DNA of 64,000 bases from contig BJOX01000148.1 in NCBI GenBank assembly GCA_009731375.1, positions 40,037 through 104,036 on the forward strand, written 5' to 3'. The DNA comes from Paulinella micropora (Eukaryota; Cercozoa; Imbricatea; Euglyphida). The number at the start of each line of letters is the position of its first letter. Positions within the stretch are counted from its first letter, which is position 1. The notes under the pieces are model-generated. The model had not been told where the DNA came from. It did no database searches and saw nothing but the letters and a program-made list of their open reading frames with translations. Of the stretch, positions 1 to 11,103 are shown piece by piece. The position numbers were made by a program, and so were the translations under genes.

Positions 1-429
1 GAAGCCATCCGAGGCTTCCACCGCGACCGCCCTACTATCTTGATGCAGCGCTACTGGCCCCCTCGCAACAACGCACACGAGATGGACCCCGAAACCTTTG
101 AGGACTTCACATGCGGTCTTGCTCTCATTTCGGGAACCAGAAGCCCTCTCGCAGTCATCAACACCGAAGCCATGTGCCTGATCCGTGCGGACACTACATC
201 GGCCCCTGTGATGACCCGTCGGGGAAGTAATGCGCCTACTAAAGCTTTTCAGTATCCCGGAAGGCGCCACCATGATGTCACGGTTTTATAATAGCAAACA
301 AACTGCCATTATATTCCACTTCGGCCCACAAAACGGCAGAAACACTGCTCAACTCATCGCAGCCTCTCTAGTTGGACCTAACATCGAACCCACCGGCGAT
401 GTCCCATACTTCAAAGAAGGAATAGCCTT

Positions 430-439
430 NNNNNNNNNN
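430..439. other. assembly gap (10 N)
   Basis: Ten N interrupt the gag-like region of G1 copy 1. The short words on either side (gcctt / gccttt) overlap, so the two contig ends may abut. Confidence 0.95.
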
Positions 440-497
440 GGCCTTTGACTTTTTCTACCGCCCATGGGGATATCGATCTTCGTACCTCGGCCTACTT

Positions 498-1607
498 GTG
501 GGAGCAAACCCCAACGCCTCCCCTTTAGCAGCCGTCCCTCGAGGAGAACTCCTATTCCCGTGGTGTAGTATGGAACAGACCGAAGCCAAACACCTGCGCT
601 TTGACCCGATACCACTCTCGACATCGTCGTACATTCGCCGTGTTTTTCGACTCCCGACTCGAGAACGCTGCTTCGCCCTACAACACTATTTTCATCGTCT
701 TCCATGTAATGACCCAATATGGCTCAACATTGTCGCAAACGACACGTACTACGACCTCGACAGCACCAATGCTACTACAGGCCTACGCGCGGTACATGAG
801 CGATCCTACAACTGCATTGTCGATTTGCCGCTCAGTTTTTTCGACGATTGCAACCTCACGGTGTACTACACGGACAGAAACGACGAACTGTTCTTGGGCT
901 CATTTTTTATCCCCAACCACTACATGGGGCAATCAATAGGTATAATGAAATTCATTGGGATAGTTACGCTCGACGACGCAGCAACTCGCGACTATCTTCA
1001 GAAGTCACACAATTGGACAGCCTCCCCGGGCACGGAGGGTGTTAGGGATTCCTTCTCAGGCGAGTTCCGCTGGATACGTTATAAAAAAGTCCCGTGGCAT
1101 CTGGCCCAGTATTTCCTTATGGTCGTAGCCAGCGAAACCGGAAGACGGTCAAGCAAGGAAATTCATGTGGTACACCACCCACCCCATACTGTCCCACGTT
1201 CGACGGATATCATTAATCCGTACTCTCGAGACAAACGCCTCCGTGGCTACCCCTACGGAGCTCCACTTGTCCGTATGCAACCGTCACGCCACGCTCAACG
1301 ACACTTCCAAGTCTGGCGCCCGGGCGATGTTTACGTGACCCATCACCAAGTGGGCCACATCCATCATCGATGGCTCAACCTCAAGACAAACAGGACAGAG
1401 GAAAATCTCTTACATTCCTACACAAGTCTAGAAATGAGCACCCGAGATCTAGTGTACGAGAGATTGCTTACCCCAGAACCTGAGAACTCCCATATACTTA
1501 CACGCTCACCAGGAGCGACACGGAGACACTACCACATTGGGTATCCTCATACCTATGAAATCCACGCTGATTTGACGTCCAAGCATCGTCATCGAACCCT
1601 TACGTGA
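498..1607 (+). CDS. 369-residue ORF of unknown family inside G1 copy 1
   Basis: This is the longest uninterrupted frame of the gag-like region. It is rich in aromatic residues and His, with no signal peptide, membrane segment or zinc knuckle. The likely reading continues upstream into sequence beyond the gap, so the ATG at 498 is only the first available start. The family is not recognised. Its location before the RT of the same element argues for a structural retroelement protein. Confidence 0.35.
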   Translation: MGANPNASPLAAVPRGELLFPWCSMEQTEAKHLRFDPIPLSTSSYIRRVFRLPTRERCFALQHYFHRLPCNDPIWLNIVANDTYYDLDSTNATTGLRAVHERSYNCIVDLPLSFFDDCNLTVYYTDRNDELFLGSFFIPNHYMGQSIGIMKFIGIVTLDDAATRDYLQKSHNWTASPGTEGVRDSFSGEFRWIRYKKVPWHLAQYFLMVVASETGRRSSKEIHVVHHPPHTVPRSTDIINPYSRDKRLRGYPYGAPLVRMQPSRHAQRHFQVWRPGDVYVTHHQVGHIHHRWLNLKTNRTEENLLHSYTSLEMSTRDLVYERLLTPEPENSHILTRSPGATRRHYHIGYPHTYEIHADLTSKHRHRTLT

Positions 1608-2559
1608 TAGTGTATTCCCCTGAGAAGTACGATGACCAATCTGATTCTTCGTCAAGTTCAAGTTCTTCATCCAGTTCGTCATCTAGCTCGAGTTCATCGT
1701 CAAGGGCAATAGCCCCTGCTCAGCCTCCATCGGCCCCAGCGTCGTCACCACCGGCCCCAGCACAGCCACCGTTGGCCTCACTCCAGCCTCCATCAACCCT
1801 GGCTCATCCACCAGCGGCCACTGGTTCTGACGCACCGGCCGCACCGTTGCCACAGGCAACTCGTGCCCACCCTGTTCAACCACAGCCCTTTTCTGGCTGC
1901 AAGCCCAGTGAGAACAAGAAGCATCACCATGATGACGATTCAAAAGGCGGCGGACAAGACCCCTCCTTGTCTTCGTCAAGTGGTTCGTCGTCAAGCAGTT
2001 TGCCATAAACGCCGACTACGACCCAGACATCTGCGACTTCTCCTCCTCACTCAACGACACGACGTTCGCAACACCCTCGGAACAAGGAAAGAGTGAACTT
2101 TGCGGATTGCCCAAAAGCAATCTCTCCTCTGTTACCTAGCCACTTTGCCTCCTCCGATCATCGAGCCGCACTTTCAAGACGACGACTTCTCGACCATAAA
2201 TCTCGGAGTTGCCGCCAATTCAATATGCTCGCTCGGCCTGGCACTGGCTCAACTCAGAGTTTGGGCAATACGCAAAGTCAGGCATGACAACCAAATCTGG
2301 GGCATTCTCCAGACTCCAAACAACTGAGGCTGCCTGCTCCTCTGACGCTTCAGACCGACATCGGCCCGCCGTTTCCATACACGGATTCCTTCATGCAAGA
2401 CTTCGCGCAGACATGTCCCGACCCTCGCATGCTCTTTTGCACGGCATCAACAGTCCAGGGAGCCCACCCTACTCCATGGTTCTTCATCTCCGAACGACTT
2501 TGCCGCGACTTTTCAACCAAGCGAGCGGATATCGGAACAGAAAGCGGCACAGACAGGTC

Positions 2560-4230
2560 CTAAGTTTCCTCCTGAAGCAGTCAACCCGAGCCTCACCAAA
2601 CCCCAACACGACCAACTCTGGGCCCTCATCCGCGAATTCTACCACATCTTTCAGGACAAGGCAAGCATCTTCAGACATACTGTCGTGTCCCTTCGACTCA
2701 AACCGAATGCCAAACCAGGTGCAGTCCCATGCCCGCGCTGGACTCCGGCGGTGGGCGAATAACTTTCTAGCGGGCTACGGACGTCCGTAGCGCCGGCACA
2801 TGGAGCTATGCCTCCTCTCAATGCGCATGGGCGAGCCGCAGTTGCCCGGTCGGGAAATTCGAGGATATCGCGAAAGAAGTCATCCGAGACATTCGGAACG
2901 TTTACGACTACCGCATGCCCAATGACAATCTTCACCTCCCAGTCCCAGGTCTTCCAAACCCGGATCACTACCGAGAACGATTCGCCGGCTGGCACTATCT
3001 CAGCTCCATCGACATGGTAGACGGCTTCTCCCACCTTCGCCTGAACCCGGACGATGACAGCCGAGATGTTTTAGCCGTGTGGACCCCTCAAAGTCTACTG
3101 GCCCCCAACTTTATGCTTCAAGGTGTACATCGCGCCCCCGGCAATTTCCAACGCGCGATCGAGAAGCCATTCCAACCACTCCCCTTTTGGAACAAGCCTC
3201 CCCCAGCTATTTCTACTGCAGGCGCTTATCTCGACGACGTTACCGCTGGTGCAAACGACTTTCAAACACACCTGAACCAAATTCGTGGTATATTCTCAAG
3301 TATGGACACCTCCGGCCTTCATGGATCGGCGCGCAAACTCCACTTGGGATACCATGAACTGACAATACTCGGCAAGCAATGTAGTAAGAAAGGTATCGCC
3401 GCTGACACAGCGAAGATCGACATCATCCTCCGAATGGCTGATCCCTCCAATGTGTCTGAAGTTCGATCCGTTCTGGGTATGACCAACTTCATACAGGCCC
3501 ACATCCCCGACTACTCCCGCCTTGTATAACGTATCACCTCTTACGAACTTGCTCAAGTCCACTCACGCCCGACCAGCAGGTCAACCCTACCTCCATCGGG
3601 AAGAGCGGAAATGTATGAAGAAGCTCCGCCGCGTGCTTACTACGCTTCCCGTCCTGGCCAAGTACGAGTCTTCTGACCATCTTTGCCTTCGGACGGATGC
3701 CAGCCAAATAGGCATCGGTGGCGCCCTTCACACTGGCCCTGACAGCGACGCCCCGGTTATCCAATACTTTTCTCTCAAGTTCACAGACACGCAAACCCGC
3801 TGGGCGACCTACGTGCGAGAATGGCGTCATTTACGGAATTCAATAGTGCCGCTACTACATTGATGCTAGCGACCACGAACTCACCATCGTCACCGATCAC
3901 CGGCCACTCTTGTGGTTGTGGCACGCTCGCAGCCCCATGGTCGTCGGATGGGTTCTGGAAAATCTCCAGACGATCCGCTTTAAGGTCGAATACCTCCCCG
4001 GTAAACAAAACCTCCTACCGGATGGATTGTCCCGTGTCCCCTGCATAAACCCAGGCGTCCCGACTCTCATCGGTGAAGCCGAAGCCACCCTACAGCTCCT
4101 CGCAACTATTCCATTGCCCAGAGCAGGCTCTACTCTCTGGCTCGCCGTCGAAGGCACACATGCCGCTTTGGAAACGAAACTCAAGTCTCTCTCCTGCCGC
4201 ATCATCCGCGCTGGCCCAACACTACGAAGC
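2560..4230 (+). pseudogene. G1 copy 1: reverse transcriptase and RNase H
   Basis: An RT entry region (residues ALIREFYHIFQD) starts near 2600, then the frame changes. The frame 2915-3529 carries an RT core with SIDMVDGFSHLRL (motif A) and AYLDDV (catalytic YxDD box). RNase H follows after a stop and frame change: LRTDASQIGIGGAL in 3522-3863, then TIVTDHRPLLWLW and the LPGKQN...LPDGLSR signature read through 3910-4230. RT followed by RNase H of this kind is Ty3/gypsy order. Stops at 3529 and shifts near 2780 and 3840 make this copy inactive. The same protein is far better preserved on the opposite strand at 61422-64000. Confidence 0.85.
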
Positions 4231-4520
4231 ATTATCCCCGTCGGACACCAACCCTCTCTTCCGCCCCATCTACGAAGATGCAAAGGACAAAGCTACCATT
4301 CACAGCTGGAGTAAACCCCTGGCCTTCTGGAAGCCCCTCCTCTTCGATATCACCAACGATCAAGTCGTCCATCGACATATTGAGTGGCGTCCCTTCAGAA
4401 AGATCAAAGACCAAGGCTCTCCGCTAACGTTCTTAAGCGTCTTCGAGGTACTCTTATCACCAGCGAATCCTTCCCGCTTCATGTCTTCCAGAAGGGCAAG
4501 CAAGCTCAGTCCAAGGAGTA
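4226..4520 (+). pseudogene. G1 copy 1: C-terminal Pol tail joined by deletion
   Basis: Just after the words TLRSI in one frame, the sequence jumps to the NPLFRPIYEDAKDK tail in another. In copy 3 these two points are about 1.8 kb apart and the whole integrase lies between them. The tail continues with LLFDITNDQVVHRHIEWRPF. The integrase has been removed by one out-of-frame internal deletion. Confidence 0.8.
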
Positions 4521-4529
4521 GCCACCCCC

Positions 4530-5695
4530 TATCACTCTCAAGTGGGTTTTACCCATCGTAATGGCTTCACCCGCCCCCCGCCCAGCGCTTTTCCCACTTG
4601 AACCGTCATCGTCCCTAGAAATATTACGCCATGACTGGCGTACCCATGTAAGTCCTTGAGCGCCTCTTATGCCTGCAGGTCAACGATTATACTCACCGAA
4701 CTTGAACCCCTCAGTGGTTATATCGGCACGGCACACTTGGTGCTTCATTGGTTCGTCTCGGCTTTGTGATCCCGGCCACCTAATTTTCTACGGCTCGACA
4801 TCGCCTCCCGATATCACCGCTCGCTACTGCGCCTCAATTGTCCCAGTCCCGCTGCAGATCATGGATATCCGGCCCGGCTGATCATCATCCGCATTGCGCA
4901 ATTATAGACGCACCACTCTTCTACTCTCCTATGGTTTAAAAGACTCACCCACCTCTCTTTTTCCTTTTGAACATTTTTTTTTAGTGAGACAACATACTTC
5001 GTTCGTTAATCACTCATTCTGTACGCAACTCAACTCAACCGTTAGGTCTGGGGGGGGGGGGAGCTATCAGACTGAGCATCTTAACGACCGGCCAAAACCT
5101 TTACCATTGATAAGACACTCTTTTTGACCGGTTCATTAGATTCTCCTCTGCACGACGTTTCGACTTCACTAACTAGTTTTCGATTTCGTTCAGAAATGAT
5201 TTCAAACGATCAGTTCAAAGTTCTTTTTAGCTATTGCCATTTTTCCTGTTCGTATTACCTTTTTCCACGATTTCCCCGAGAAAACACGTTTTACGGTAAA
5301 TTTGTGAACAAGGACGGAAAAACACAACTTGATGATACCTAACTTGTCTTCCGTTGCCAGTCATTTTCGCATTGAGGCTTCCCAAATCAATTTGGGGAAT
5401 TTTCAAGTCCAACAACCCGACACTATCCGTTTGATGACTGTTAACTTGAAGACTCGCGACACTATCCGTTTGAGAACGGGAGACCTCACAATTTACGTTC
5501 TACACTTGATCGTACGTTGCACCCAAGCCTGTTATGAGTTCGAAATTATGTAAGTAAACGAAGTGACCTCTCTACTATTTACTCGTATTTCACCTGCTCA
5601 CCCGGAGTCAGGACTCAAAGCAGCCATAGTGTTCTTATTAAAAGTTCGTTGTATCTGCCTACTTGAAGAGTTGTATACAAACTCACAACAGTCGT
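4530..5695 (+). repeat. G1 3' terminal repeat region (putative LTR), copy 1
   Basis: About 1.15 kb without coding sense follows the Pol tail. The same succession of blocks recurs after copy 2 (56228-57455) and, inverted, after copy 3 (about 61410 to 60250): the AAGTGGGTTTTACCC start, a poly-G block, the CAGACTGAGC block, and an end near GTATACAAACTCACA. That is what an LTR would give. No 5' LTR of this family lies in the window, so the exact borders and identity as an LTR are inferred. The poly-G at 5050-5062 is followed by the R1 segment. Confidence 0.6.
5068..5235 (+). repeat. R1 segment, copy in G1 copy 1 end region
   Basis: This is an approximately 150-bp block beginning CAGACTGAGCA and CTTAACGACCGG and ending near TTTCAAACGATC. 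Further copies lie at 31973-32098 (-), 56805-56945 (+), 59708-59862 (+), with a partial start at 59875-59900 (+), and at 60735-60895 (-). Three copies lie inside G1 terminal regions and the others stand alone. Confidence 0.7.
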
Positions 5696-5699
5696 TCAG

Positions 5700-6716
5700 G
5701 AAAAGGGAAACTAGAGGTGAAGAGGGGGTTTTGAAGATTAACAGGGTGGGCAAGTGGTGGGACCCTGATCTCGAAACTTGGACCTTGACACCTAGGTGAA
5801 CAACATGTCTGCGACGACGGCATACGATCCCTACAAGGATCAGTGTATTCTCCCGTTGCAATCGACAGATGTGGTGGATTTTCTACTACATAAAGCATCG
5901 GAATATATAGTAGGATCCCAGGAACAGCACGAGTTTTTGGCTCACTTTGTACCTCTGGCAACTAAGTTTAAAAACAGACATCGTGATCAGGAGGTGTTCG
6001 ATGTGGTGAAAATGAAGGCTAGTGTTTTGACTAGATGAGGGTATGATGTACTTACGTTTTACTCAGACAGGCTACACACCGACCGAACCTAAACTGAAAA
6101 ATTTGGTCACCTTCGCAGGTAAGGAGGATGATGGCAAGGATGTTCTTGTCCTTGCACCTCTGTGAACTGCAAATGGTGGGTCATCCAAGATTTGAGAACG
6201 GAGATGAGGAGTATTTCCCGACTCCTATTCCTTCGGAACAGTTCGATGTCACGTTCCTTATGACGGGGAGAAGTGAAGGACAACTGGTCTGAAGCTGAGA
6301 CTTTTATTTCGGTGTGAGGAATGATGCTGCTAAGGCTGAAACCTTTGATCTAACTAAGGCAGGAAACTTCTTGAACAGATACGAGGTCTGGTTTGTAGTC
6401 TCTGATGCATTCTGTAAGGCGGTGGAGATATGGAATTCCGCTAAAGAGAAATTGAAGGAGGCAAAATGGATGAAGGACACAAAGGTGTGGGAGAAAAACA
6501 CACCTGATATGTTGGACTTGGTCCATGTGGATGGCTTTATGGCTAGACTGGCGACGGTCAAAAAGGAGGATGCTTTGTCTAGCTATATCGTCAGATACTT
6601 GAAACAGCTGTGCAAGGAAGCTGAAGCGGCGGCACTCGCTCAGACCAAGCTTACCAACGCTGCAGCCACAGTGGCAGATCCTAATCTGGTGGCTATGACA
6701 AGGGAACAGGCTCATG
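5700..6716 (+). pseudogene. left part of a decayed ORF split by copia-1
   Basis: Coding sense starts right after the G1 end (residues VGKWWDPDLETW near 5745). It continues from an ATG at 5805 to a stop near 6038, passes through a shifted stretch, and resumes at 6314 as a long frame that runs into the copia-1 insertion at 6717. Removing copia-1 and one copy of its 5-bp duplication lets the last frame continue without a break into 15284-15470. The protein is charged and helical, of no family I recognise; it may be a retroelement Gag or a host gene. Several stops and shifts before 6314 mean it was decayed, or was poorly assembled, independently of the insertion. Confidence 0.55.
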
Positions 6717-7056
6717 CGTTGGTAGGATAACTAGGTTTACTATTAGTGAATTTACTTTGTGACTGGTAAGTAATTTATTTGTATAGTCGAATGACAGTAT
6801 AGTTCTAGTCAATAATGGTAACGGACGTAACGGTCTATATTGGCATTTCAGGATTGGACAATAATCAATTTGTGTAATAATTACAGTCGTGCGGACTTTA
6901 TTTCAGTTTCGTTATTACCTTTGAGTTAGTCAGTTCTGCTATCTACTTGCGGATTAAAAGTGTCGATCGGCATCGTGGCTTCTAACGGAATCCCTCAGCA
7001 AACCGGATTGTAAAGGTATTAGGTCCGTGAGTGACCGGGTAATTATCTAAGCAACG
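6717..7056 (+). repeat. copia-1 5' LTR
   Basis: This 340-bp repeat begins CGTTGGTAGGATAAC and ends GCAACG. It is repeated with substitutions and small indels at 14948-15283. It is preceded by the target duplication TCATG. Confidence 0.9.
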
Positions 7057-7071
7057 GTTATGAGCCGCTGG
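7056..7071 (+). promoter_or_regulatory. copia-1 primer binding site of half-tRNA-iMet type
   Basis: GGTTATGAGCCGCTGG directly follows the 5' LTR. Its complement, CCAGCGGCTCATAACC, resembles the anticodon arm of initiator tRNA-Met (the CTCATAACC loop region), not a tRNA 3' CCA end. Drosophila copia is known to use the 5' half of tRNA-iMet in this way. The ATG of the gag frame (7060) lies inside the site. Confidence 0.7.
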
Positions 7072-8658
7072 GGAAACGATTTTCGGCACCATGCGGTTAA
7101 CATGAGACAGTTGATGTCTCACACACCGGTGTTTAGCGGAAACAAAAAGGATTTGCAGAGTTGCTATTATCAGATAGAGGTGTATGCCTATGGTATTAGC
7201 ACAACTCTCGGGGACATGTTTCATGATGCTTTTAAAGACCATAAAGAGTCAAAAACAAAATATGGTTTTGATAAAGACAGGATGAGAAAAGCAGAAGAAA
7301 TGGAAGAACCGAGAGAACCACACGAGGTGGACACACCAGAAGGATCAGGCGAAGATTCTGAAGACGAAACACAACAACCACGACAACAGAGACAGAGAGG
7401 TAGCCAAAGACCACAAGACCAGAAGTCACAGACAGACAAACCTGCCAACTGGGAAGACCTCACAAAGGAAGCGAAGAGAGCTTGGGAAGAAAAAGCGAAC
7501 AGAAAGAAGAAAAGGGCGATAACAAGAACCAACAAAGATGTGTACTTGCTGAGAAAGAAAAAGTACAGAGAAGAGCAGCAATATCTGCATCGCTGCAGAA
7601 TGTTTCAACTTCTCGTCACGACAGCATTTTCGGAAGCTAAAGTGATACAATTTCTACGCAGCAAAAAGGTTCATTGCCCGTTTGAGAAAGTCGGCATTGT
7701 TAAGGAAAAATACGGTAATCTCAGTGGTGCGGCAAGATACATCGAAGAGAAAGCATTTAAAGAGATGAGACCGAGACCGACAGAGGATATGGATGAGTAT
7801 CTAACACAACATCTACTGCAGACGAACTGGCTAGAGGCCCTGAGAGGGAAGCCTTTTGAGCCAGAGGAAGCAGTAAATGAGTTGTTAGAGAAGCTAGCTG
7901 AGCATGAGGCCTATGGGCCTGCATACCTTAATGATCATTATAGATTAGGAGCGGCAAGCAGGCCATCACATGATGACATGGTAGAGTCAGCAAGAGAAAT
8001 TTATGTGCTCTGGGAAGCTAAGCAGAAGAGGCTCAGAAAAGAACGTAGGAAGGAGAGGGAGAGAAAGAGAGAGTGTGAGGGAGCGAATCTACTGCTAGGA
8101 GAGGGAGAGGGAGGAGTGAAAGGAGAAAAGAGAGTGAAACACAAGAAATGGACAAAGAACGGGAAAGGGGAAAAGGGCGAAGGTAATGGGGAAGATAGTT
8201 CAGAGCAGGAATGGTGGCTCACGGCAACATGCTACAAATACTACCAAACTGGACACACTAAGCGTTTTTGCCCCAAACTCAAGCCAAACCCAAAACAAAC
8301 CAGTTCAAAGTTAGCTCACTCGGACTCCTCGAAAGGAAAGCACAGAGACAAGAATGGTAAATTTCGCAAGAAAGGAGCCAAAGGAGTTACTCTAATGAGA
8401 GGAGAAGTAGGAGAGGAGGGTGAAGAGGAAGAGGGAGATAAGTCTGAGGGGGAAGACAGCTCTGAAGAGGAAGAGTATGAGCTAGTCATTATGGAGGGTA
8501 GCGAGGATGCAATGGAGGGAAACATTGAAAGTGGGGAAAGCATAATTGCCCCTGAAGCTGAGCAAGAGGGCGAGGAGGAAAGTGAGCCTCAAAAGAAGCA
8601 AAGTGAGAACAAACCCTTGGAACAACCCACAAGAGCCCGTGGGGGGGGGGGGGGGGAA
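7060..8658 (+). CDS. copia-1 Gag (nucleocapsid-type), runs into gap
   Basis: The frame is open from the ATG at 7060 to the gap at 8659. The N-terminal part (to about residue 60) and the region around residues 185-320 look like a folded capsid domain, and the rest is highly charged. A zinc-knuckle-like motif, CYKYYQTGHTKRFC, sits at about 8230-8271. Compared with the usual CX2CX4HX4C the second Cys is Tyr (TAC where TGC would be expected), so zinc binding is probably lost. A Glu-rich tail and a poly-G run precede the gap. The true start could be a later ATG, because 7060 lies in the primer binding site. Confidence 0.75.
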
Positions 8659-8668
8659 NNNNNNNNNN
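8659..8668. other. assembly gap (10 N) after poly-G
   Basis: The gap follows 16 G within the copia-1 gag frame. The run is probably a sequencing or assembly artefact, so frame continuity across it is unknown. From 8669 to 9078 there is a Thr/Pro-rich stretch without a clear domain. Confidence 0.95.
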
Positions 8669-9078
8669 GAGTGCACCATCGGCTCGAGACACACTCCGAG
8701 ACAGACCCCACAACCCTCCACAACGCACTCTCACTAGTGCCCAACACCCCGACACCTCTACAACAACTACTCCTGCCCTCATAACCTCACAACACACGCA
8801 ACGCGTGCAGCCCTCACCATCGCAACCAAAACCCTCGCAATTAAAAGAGAAAGAGAAACGGAAAGCACAAGAGAAACCGACACCCACACCCCCCTCAGAA
8901 CTCTAGACAGAGAAAGAAAGAAACACCACATCCCACTACATCCACTCCTCAGAGCAACACAACAGGCCCACAAACCATTCGATGTCAAGGGCTAAACTGG
9001 AAGGGAGAACAGTGTGGAGTAAAGTTTGGACAGGGGGGAGTTGGGGTAAGGCGGGGGAGGAAGCAAAAAGGCTAGCGT

Positions 9079-10600
9079 ATGCAGATTTGTGCGGGTACCA
9101 TGCTCGCTCGTCAAGACCCCCTATTTCCGTCTATTGATCTATCACAAGACCCTTCACGTCGCCCACGCCCTTCCCGTGACTATCCATCAGAGAGTGAAAT
9201 GATCAGAATACTGAGAGAGAGGGAGAGAAAGGGGACGAGTGCACAGCAAGTTTCGCTCAAAGATACGGCAAAACCCGGGAAGAAAGACTCGTTAAGTTCC
9301 GCAAATATCGGGGAATAAGACAAGCAAAGTGTCGAAAAGCCCGGTAAGAAAGTAGTTAGTTCAATTTCACGGAATGACGCTGTTTTGCCAGGGAACGAGG
9401 CAAGGACAGGCGGGACTAGGGCTGAAGAGGAGACTACATTCACTGAGGCTGTTGAGCGTGCAGGAGGGACAAGAGAAGGGAAGTCTTGGCCCCCATCGCT
9501 GCTACCACAAGGTCCGTCTCCAATAGACAGGGTAGGAGACAGGGTAGAATCACAGGCACAGCCTGCAAGTGACACACACACAGAGGACACACCTGTGGGA
9601 AAGAGCAGTAAAAGAGACACACAACACGGAAAGGTGATAGGCTTTGAGGAATTTAAGAGAATAAGTGAACAGCTGAATAACCTGTGTATAATAGACGATG
9701 AAACAGGAGATATCGTGAGAATGACGAAGAAGGAAGGTGAGAGAGTGGCTGAAGCAGACGGATTGCTGACACATGTGTTTTGGGCTGTGAACCGAGTATT
9801 TCTGAAGCATGCAGCAGGCACACCACTGACCACGAGAGAAAAAGTCATAGAGAAAAGAGCAGCTAAGAACACTCAAAGCACGAAAGCTAAGGAAAGAGCT
9901 AAGTGGGAGTGTGAGTACAGACAATATTAGCGAAGGACATCCAAGACCTGAGAAGACTGAGATAGCTAGGCTGCTATATGCAATGACGAAGGGAGCAGAG
10001 CCGATAGTAGTGAAAGAGGGATTGTGCTACGACCCAGACGGCAAAGAGAATGAGTTTTACTCAGAGCTTTTAGCCAAAATAGATTATGGGATACTTGACA
10101 TGGCCAAGAATCACGACAATCAATTTGCCCTTTCGATAGTGAGATCGATGCCCCACTTGATGAAAATCTGGCACGAGGTAGAAGCGAGAGGGGGGAACGC
10201 ATATTTGCGTAAGTTACACTCAGGCGATGCCCATAAGTTCTTCAGTCCAGAACAGGCAGCACAGAAGAGAAAAGAGTTTGATAGGAAGAGACGAGAAATA
10301 GACGGACACTCAGACCCAGAAGAGGATGATGAGTATGACCCGGAAAACCTAGAACACTCCAGAACCTCAAATGAGATTAGGGCAGGTGTAACCATATTAA
10401 GCTACAGATCGTACTGTGAAGCACGAGAAGAGCTAGACTGGCTGCACGAGGAGAGATTCGAGCGAGAAAGGAAAGAAAGAGTCCAGAAGAAAGAGACAGA
10501 GGAGGACGAGGAGCAGGATCACAACCTCATTGGTAGACGACAGCAAGACGGTAGGTCGAAAAGAAAAGATGATAGTGCAGGGGATCTTCAAGAGACATAG
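9079..10600 (+). pseudogene. copia-1 region between Gag and protease, broken
   Basis: Three frames carry coding sense. 9079-9318 and 9385-9930 are the same frame separated by a single TAA at 9316-9318. 9911-10600 is a shifted continuation. The product is hydrophilic, with ADGLLTHVFWAVNR in the second part and SIVRSMPHLMKIW followed by an acidic Asp/Glu tract in the third. No named domain was recognised. It is probably part of the gag-pol polyprotein. Confidence 0.6.
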
Positions 10601-10881
10601 CCTGTACACCACACATCTTGCGCAACGTTCGAGAGATAGAACCCGTCAGCTTAGTCACCGAAAACGGAGAGAGTACAGTGAGAGACGTGGGGGAAGCACT
10701 ATTGACAAGAATCGACGGATCGGGAAAGCCAGTTTTGGTAAAGAAAGATATGTTGTTAGACACTAAGGTACCGGTTAACATTATGTCCACCGGAAACATG
10801 GACCACAACCATCATCGGTCTATCATTCACCAGAACGCCGGGCAACTACTAATCCTTAAGCACCCCATAAGGATAAAATAA
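10600..10881 (+). pseudogene. copia-1 aspartic-protease-like segment, degenerate
   Basis: The 10618-10881 frame contains MLLDTKVPVNIMSTGNMD, which has the layout of a copia protease active site (hydrophobic-D-[ST]-G-[AS]-x-x-H/N-hydrophobic). The catalytic Asp is present, but the following Gly is Lys. The segment is shifted relative to the preceding frame, so the protease is probably inactive. Position between Gag and integrase supports the assignment. Confidence 0.5.
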
Positions 10882-11103
10882 AGTGACGTGATCGAGGGGG
10901 AGACTAACACCTGGCATGCTTTACCGCTGGAACAACGAAAAGGATAAGCCCCTCAATGTAAACGAGCGTTACGACCCCAAAGTGAAAGAGAGAAAGAGGA
11001 AGACGGGGTAGGCGGGGCGGGAATCCCCAAAGAGAGAGAAAAAGAGAGCAAACAAGCGAGAGTAAGTGAGAACGAGGAAGCTAGAGGCAGCGTTTTATAT
11101 GCT

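Larger units (their letters stand above)
1..2560 (+). pseudogene. G1 copy 1: upstream (gag-like) coding region, broken
   Basis: This is the 5' part of a Ty3/gypsy-type element that begins outside the window. Coding sense is spread over three frames: 40-291, 230-448 and 498-1607. The last gives 369 residues with no motif I recognise. A Ser-run and Pro/Ala-rich linker follows at 1604-2008, and a diverged, shifted stretch extends to about 2560. Position upstream of reverse transcriptase suggests Gag and protease, but I see no zinc knuckle and no DTG/DSG protease motif, so that is inference. The frame changes near 230-290, around the gap at 430-439 and after 1607. I regard it as non-functional. 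Confidence 0.5.

Noticed and set aside
1604-2008. Ser- and Pro-rich ORF as a separate secreted or structural protein gene
   Set aside because: It is low-complexity sequence lying between the gag-like and RT parts of G1 copy 1, best taken as a linker of that element.
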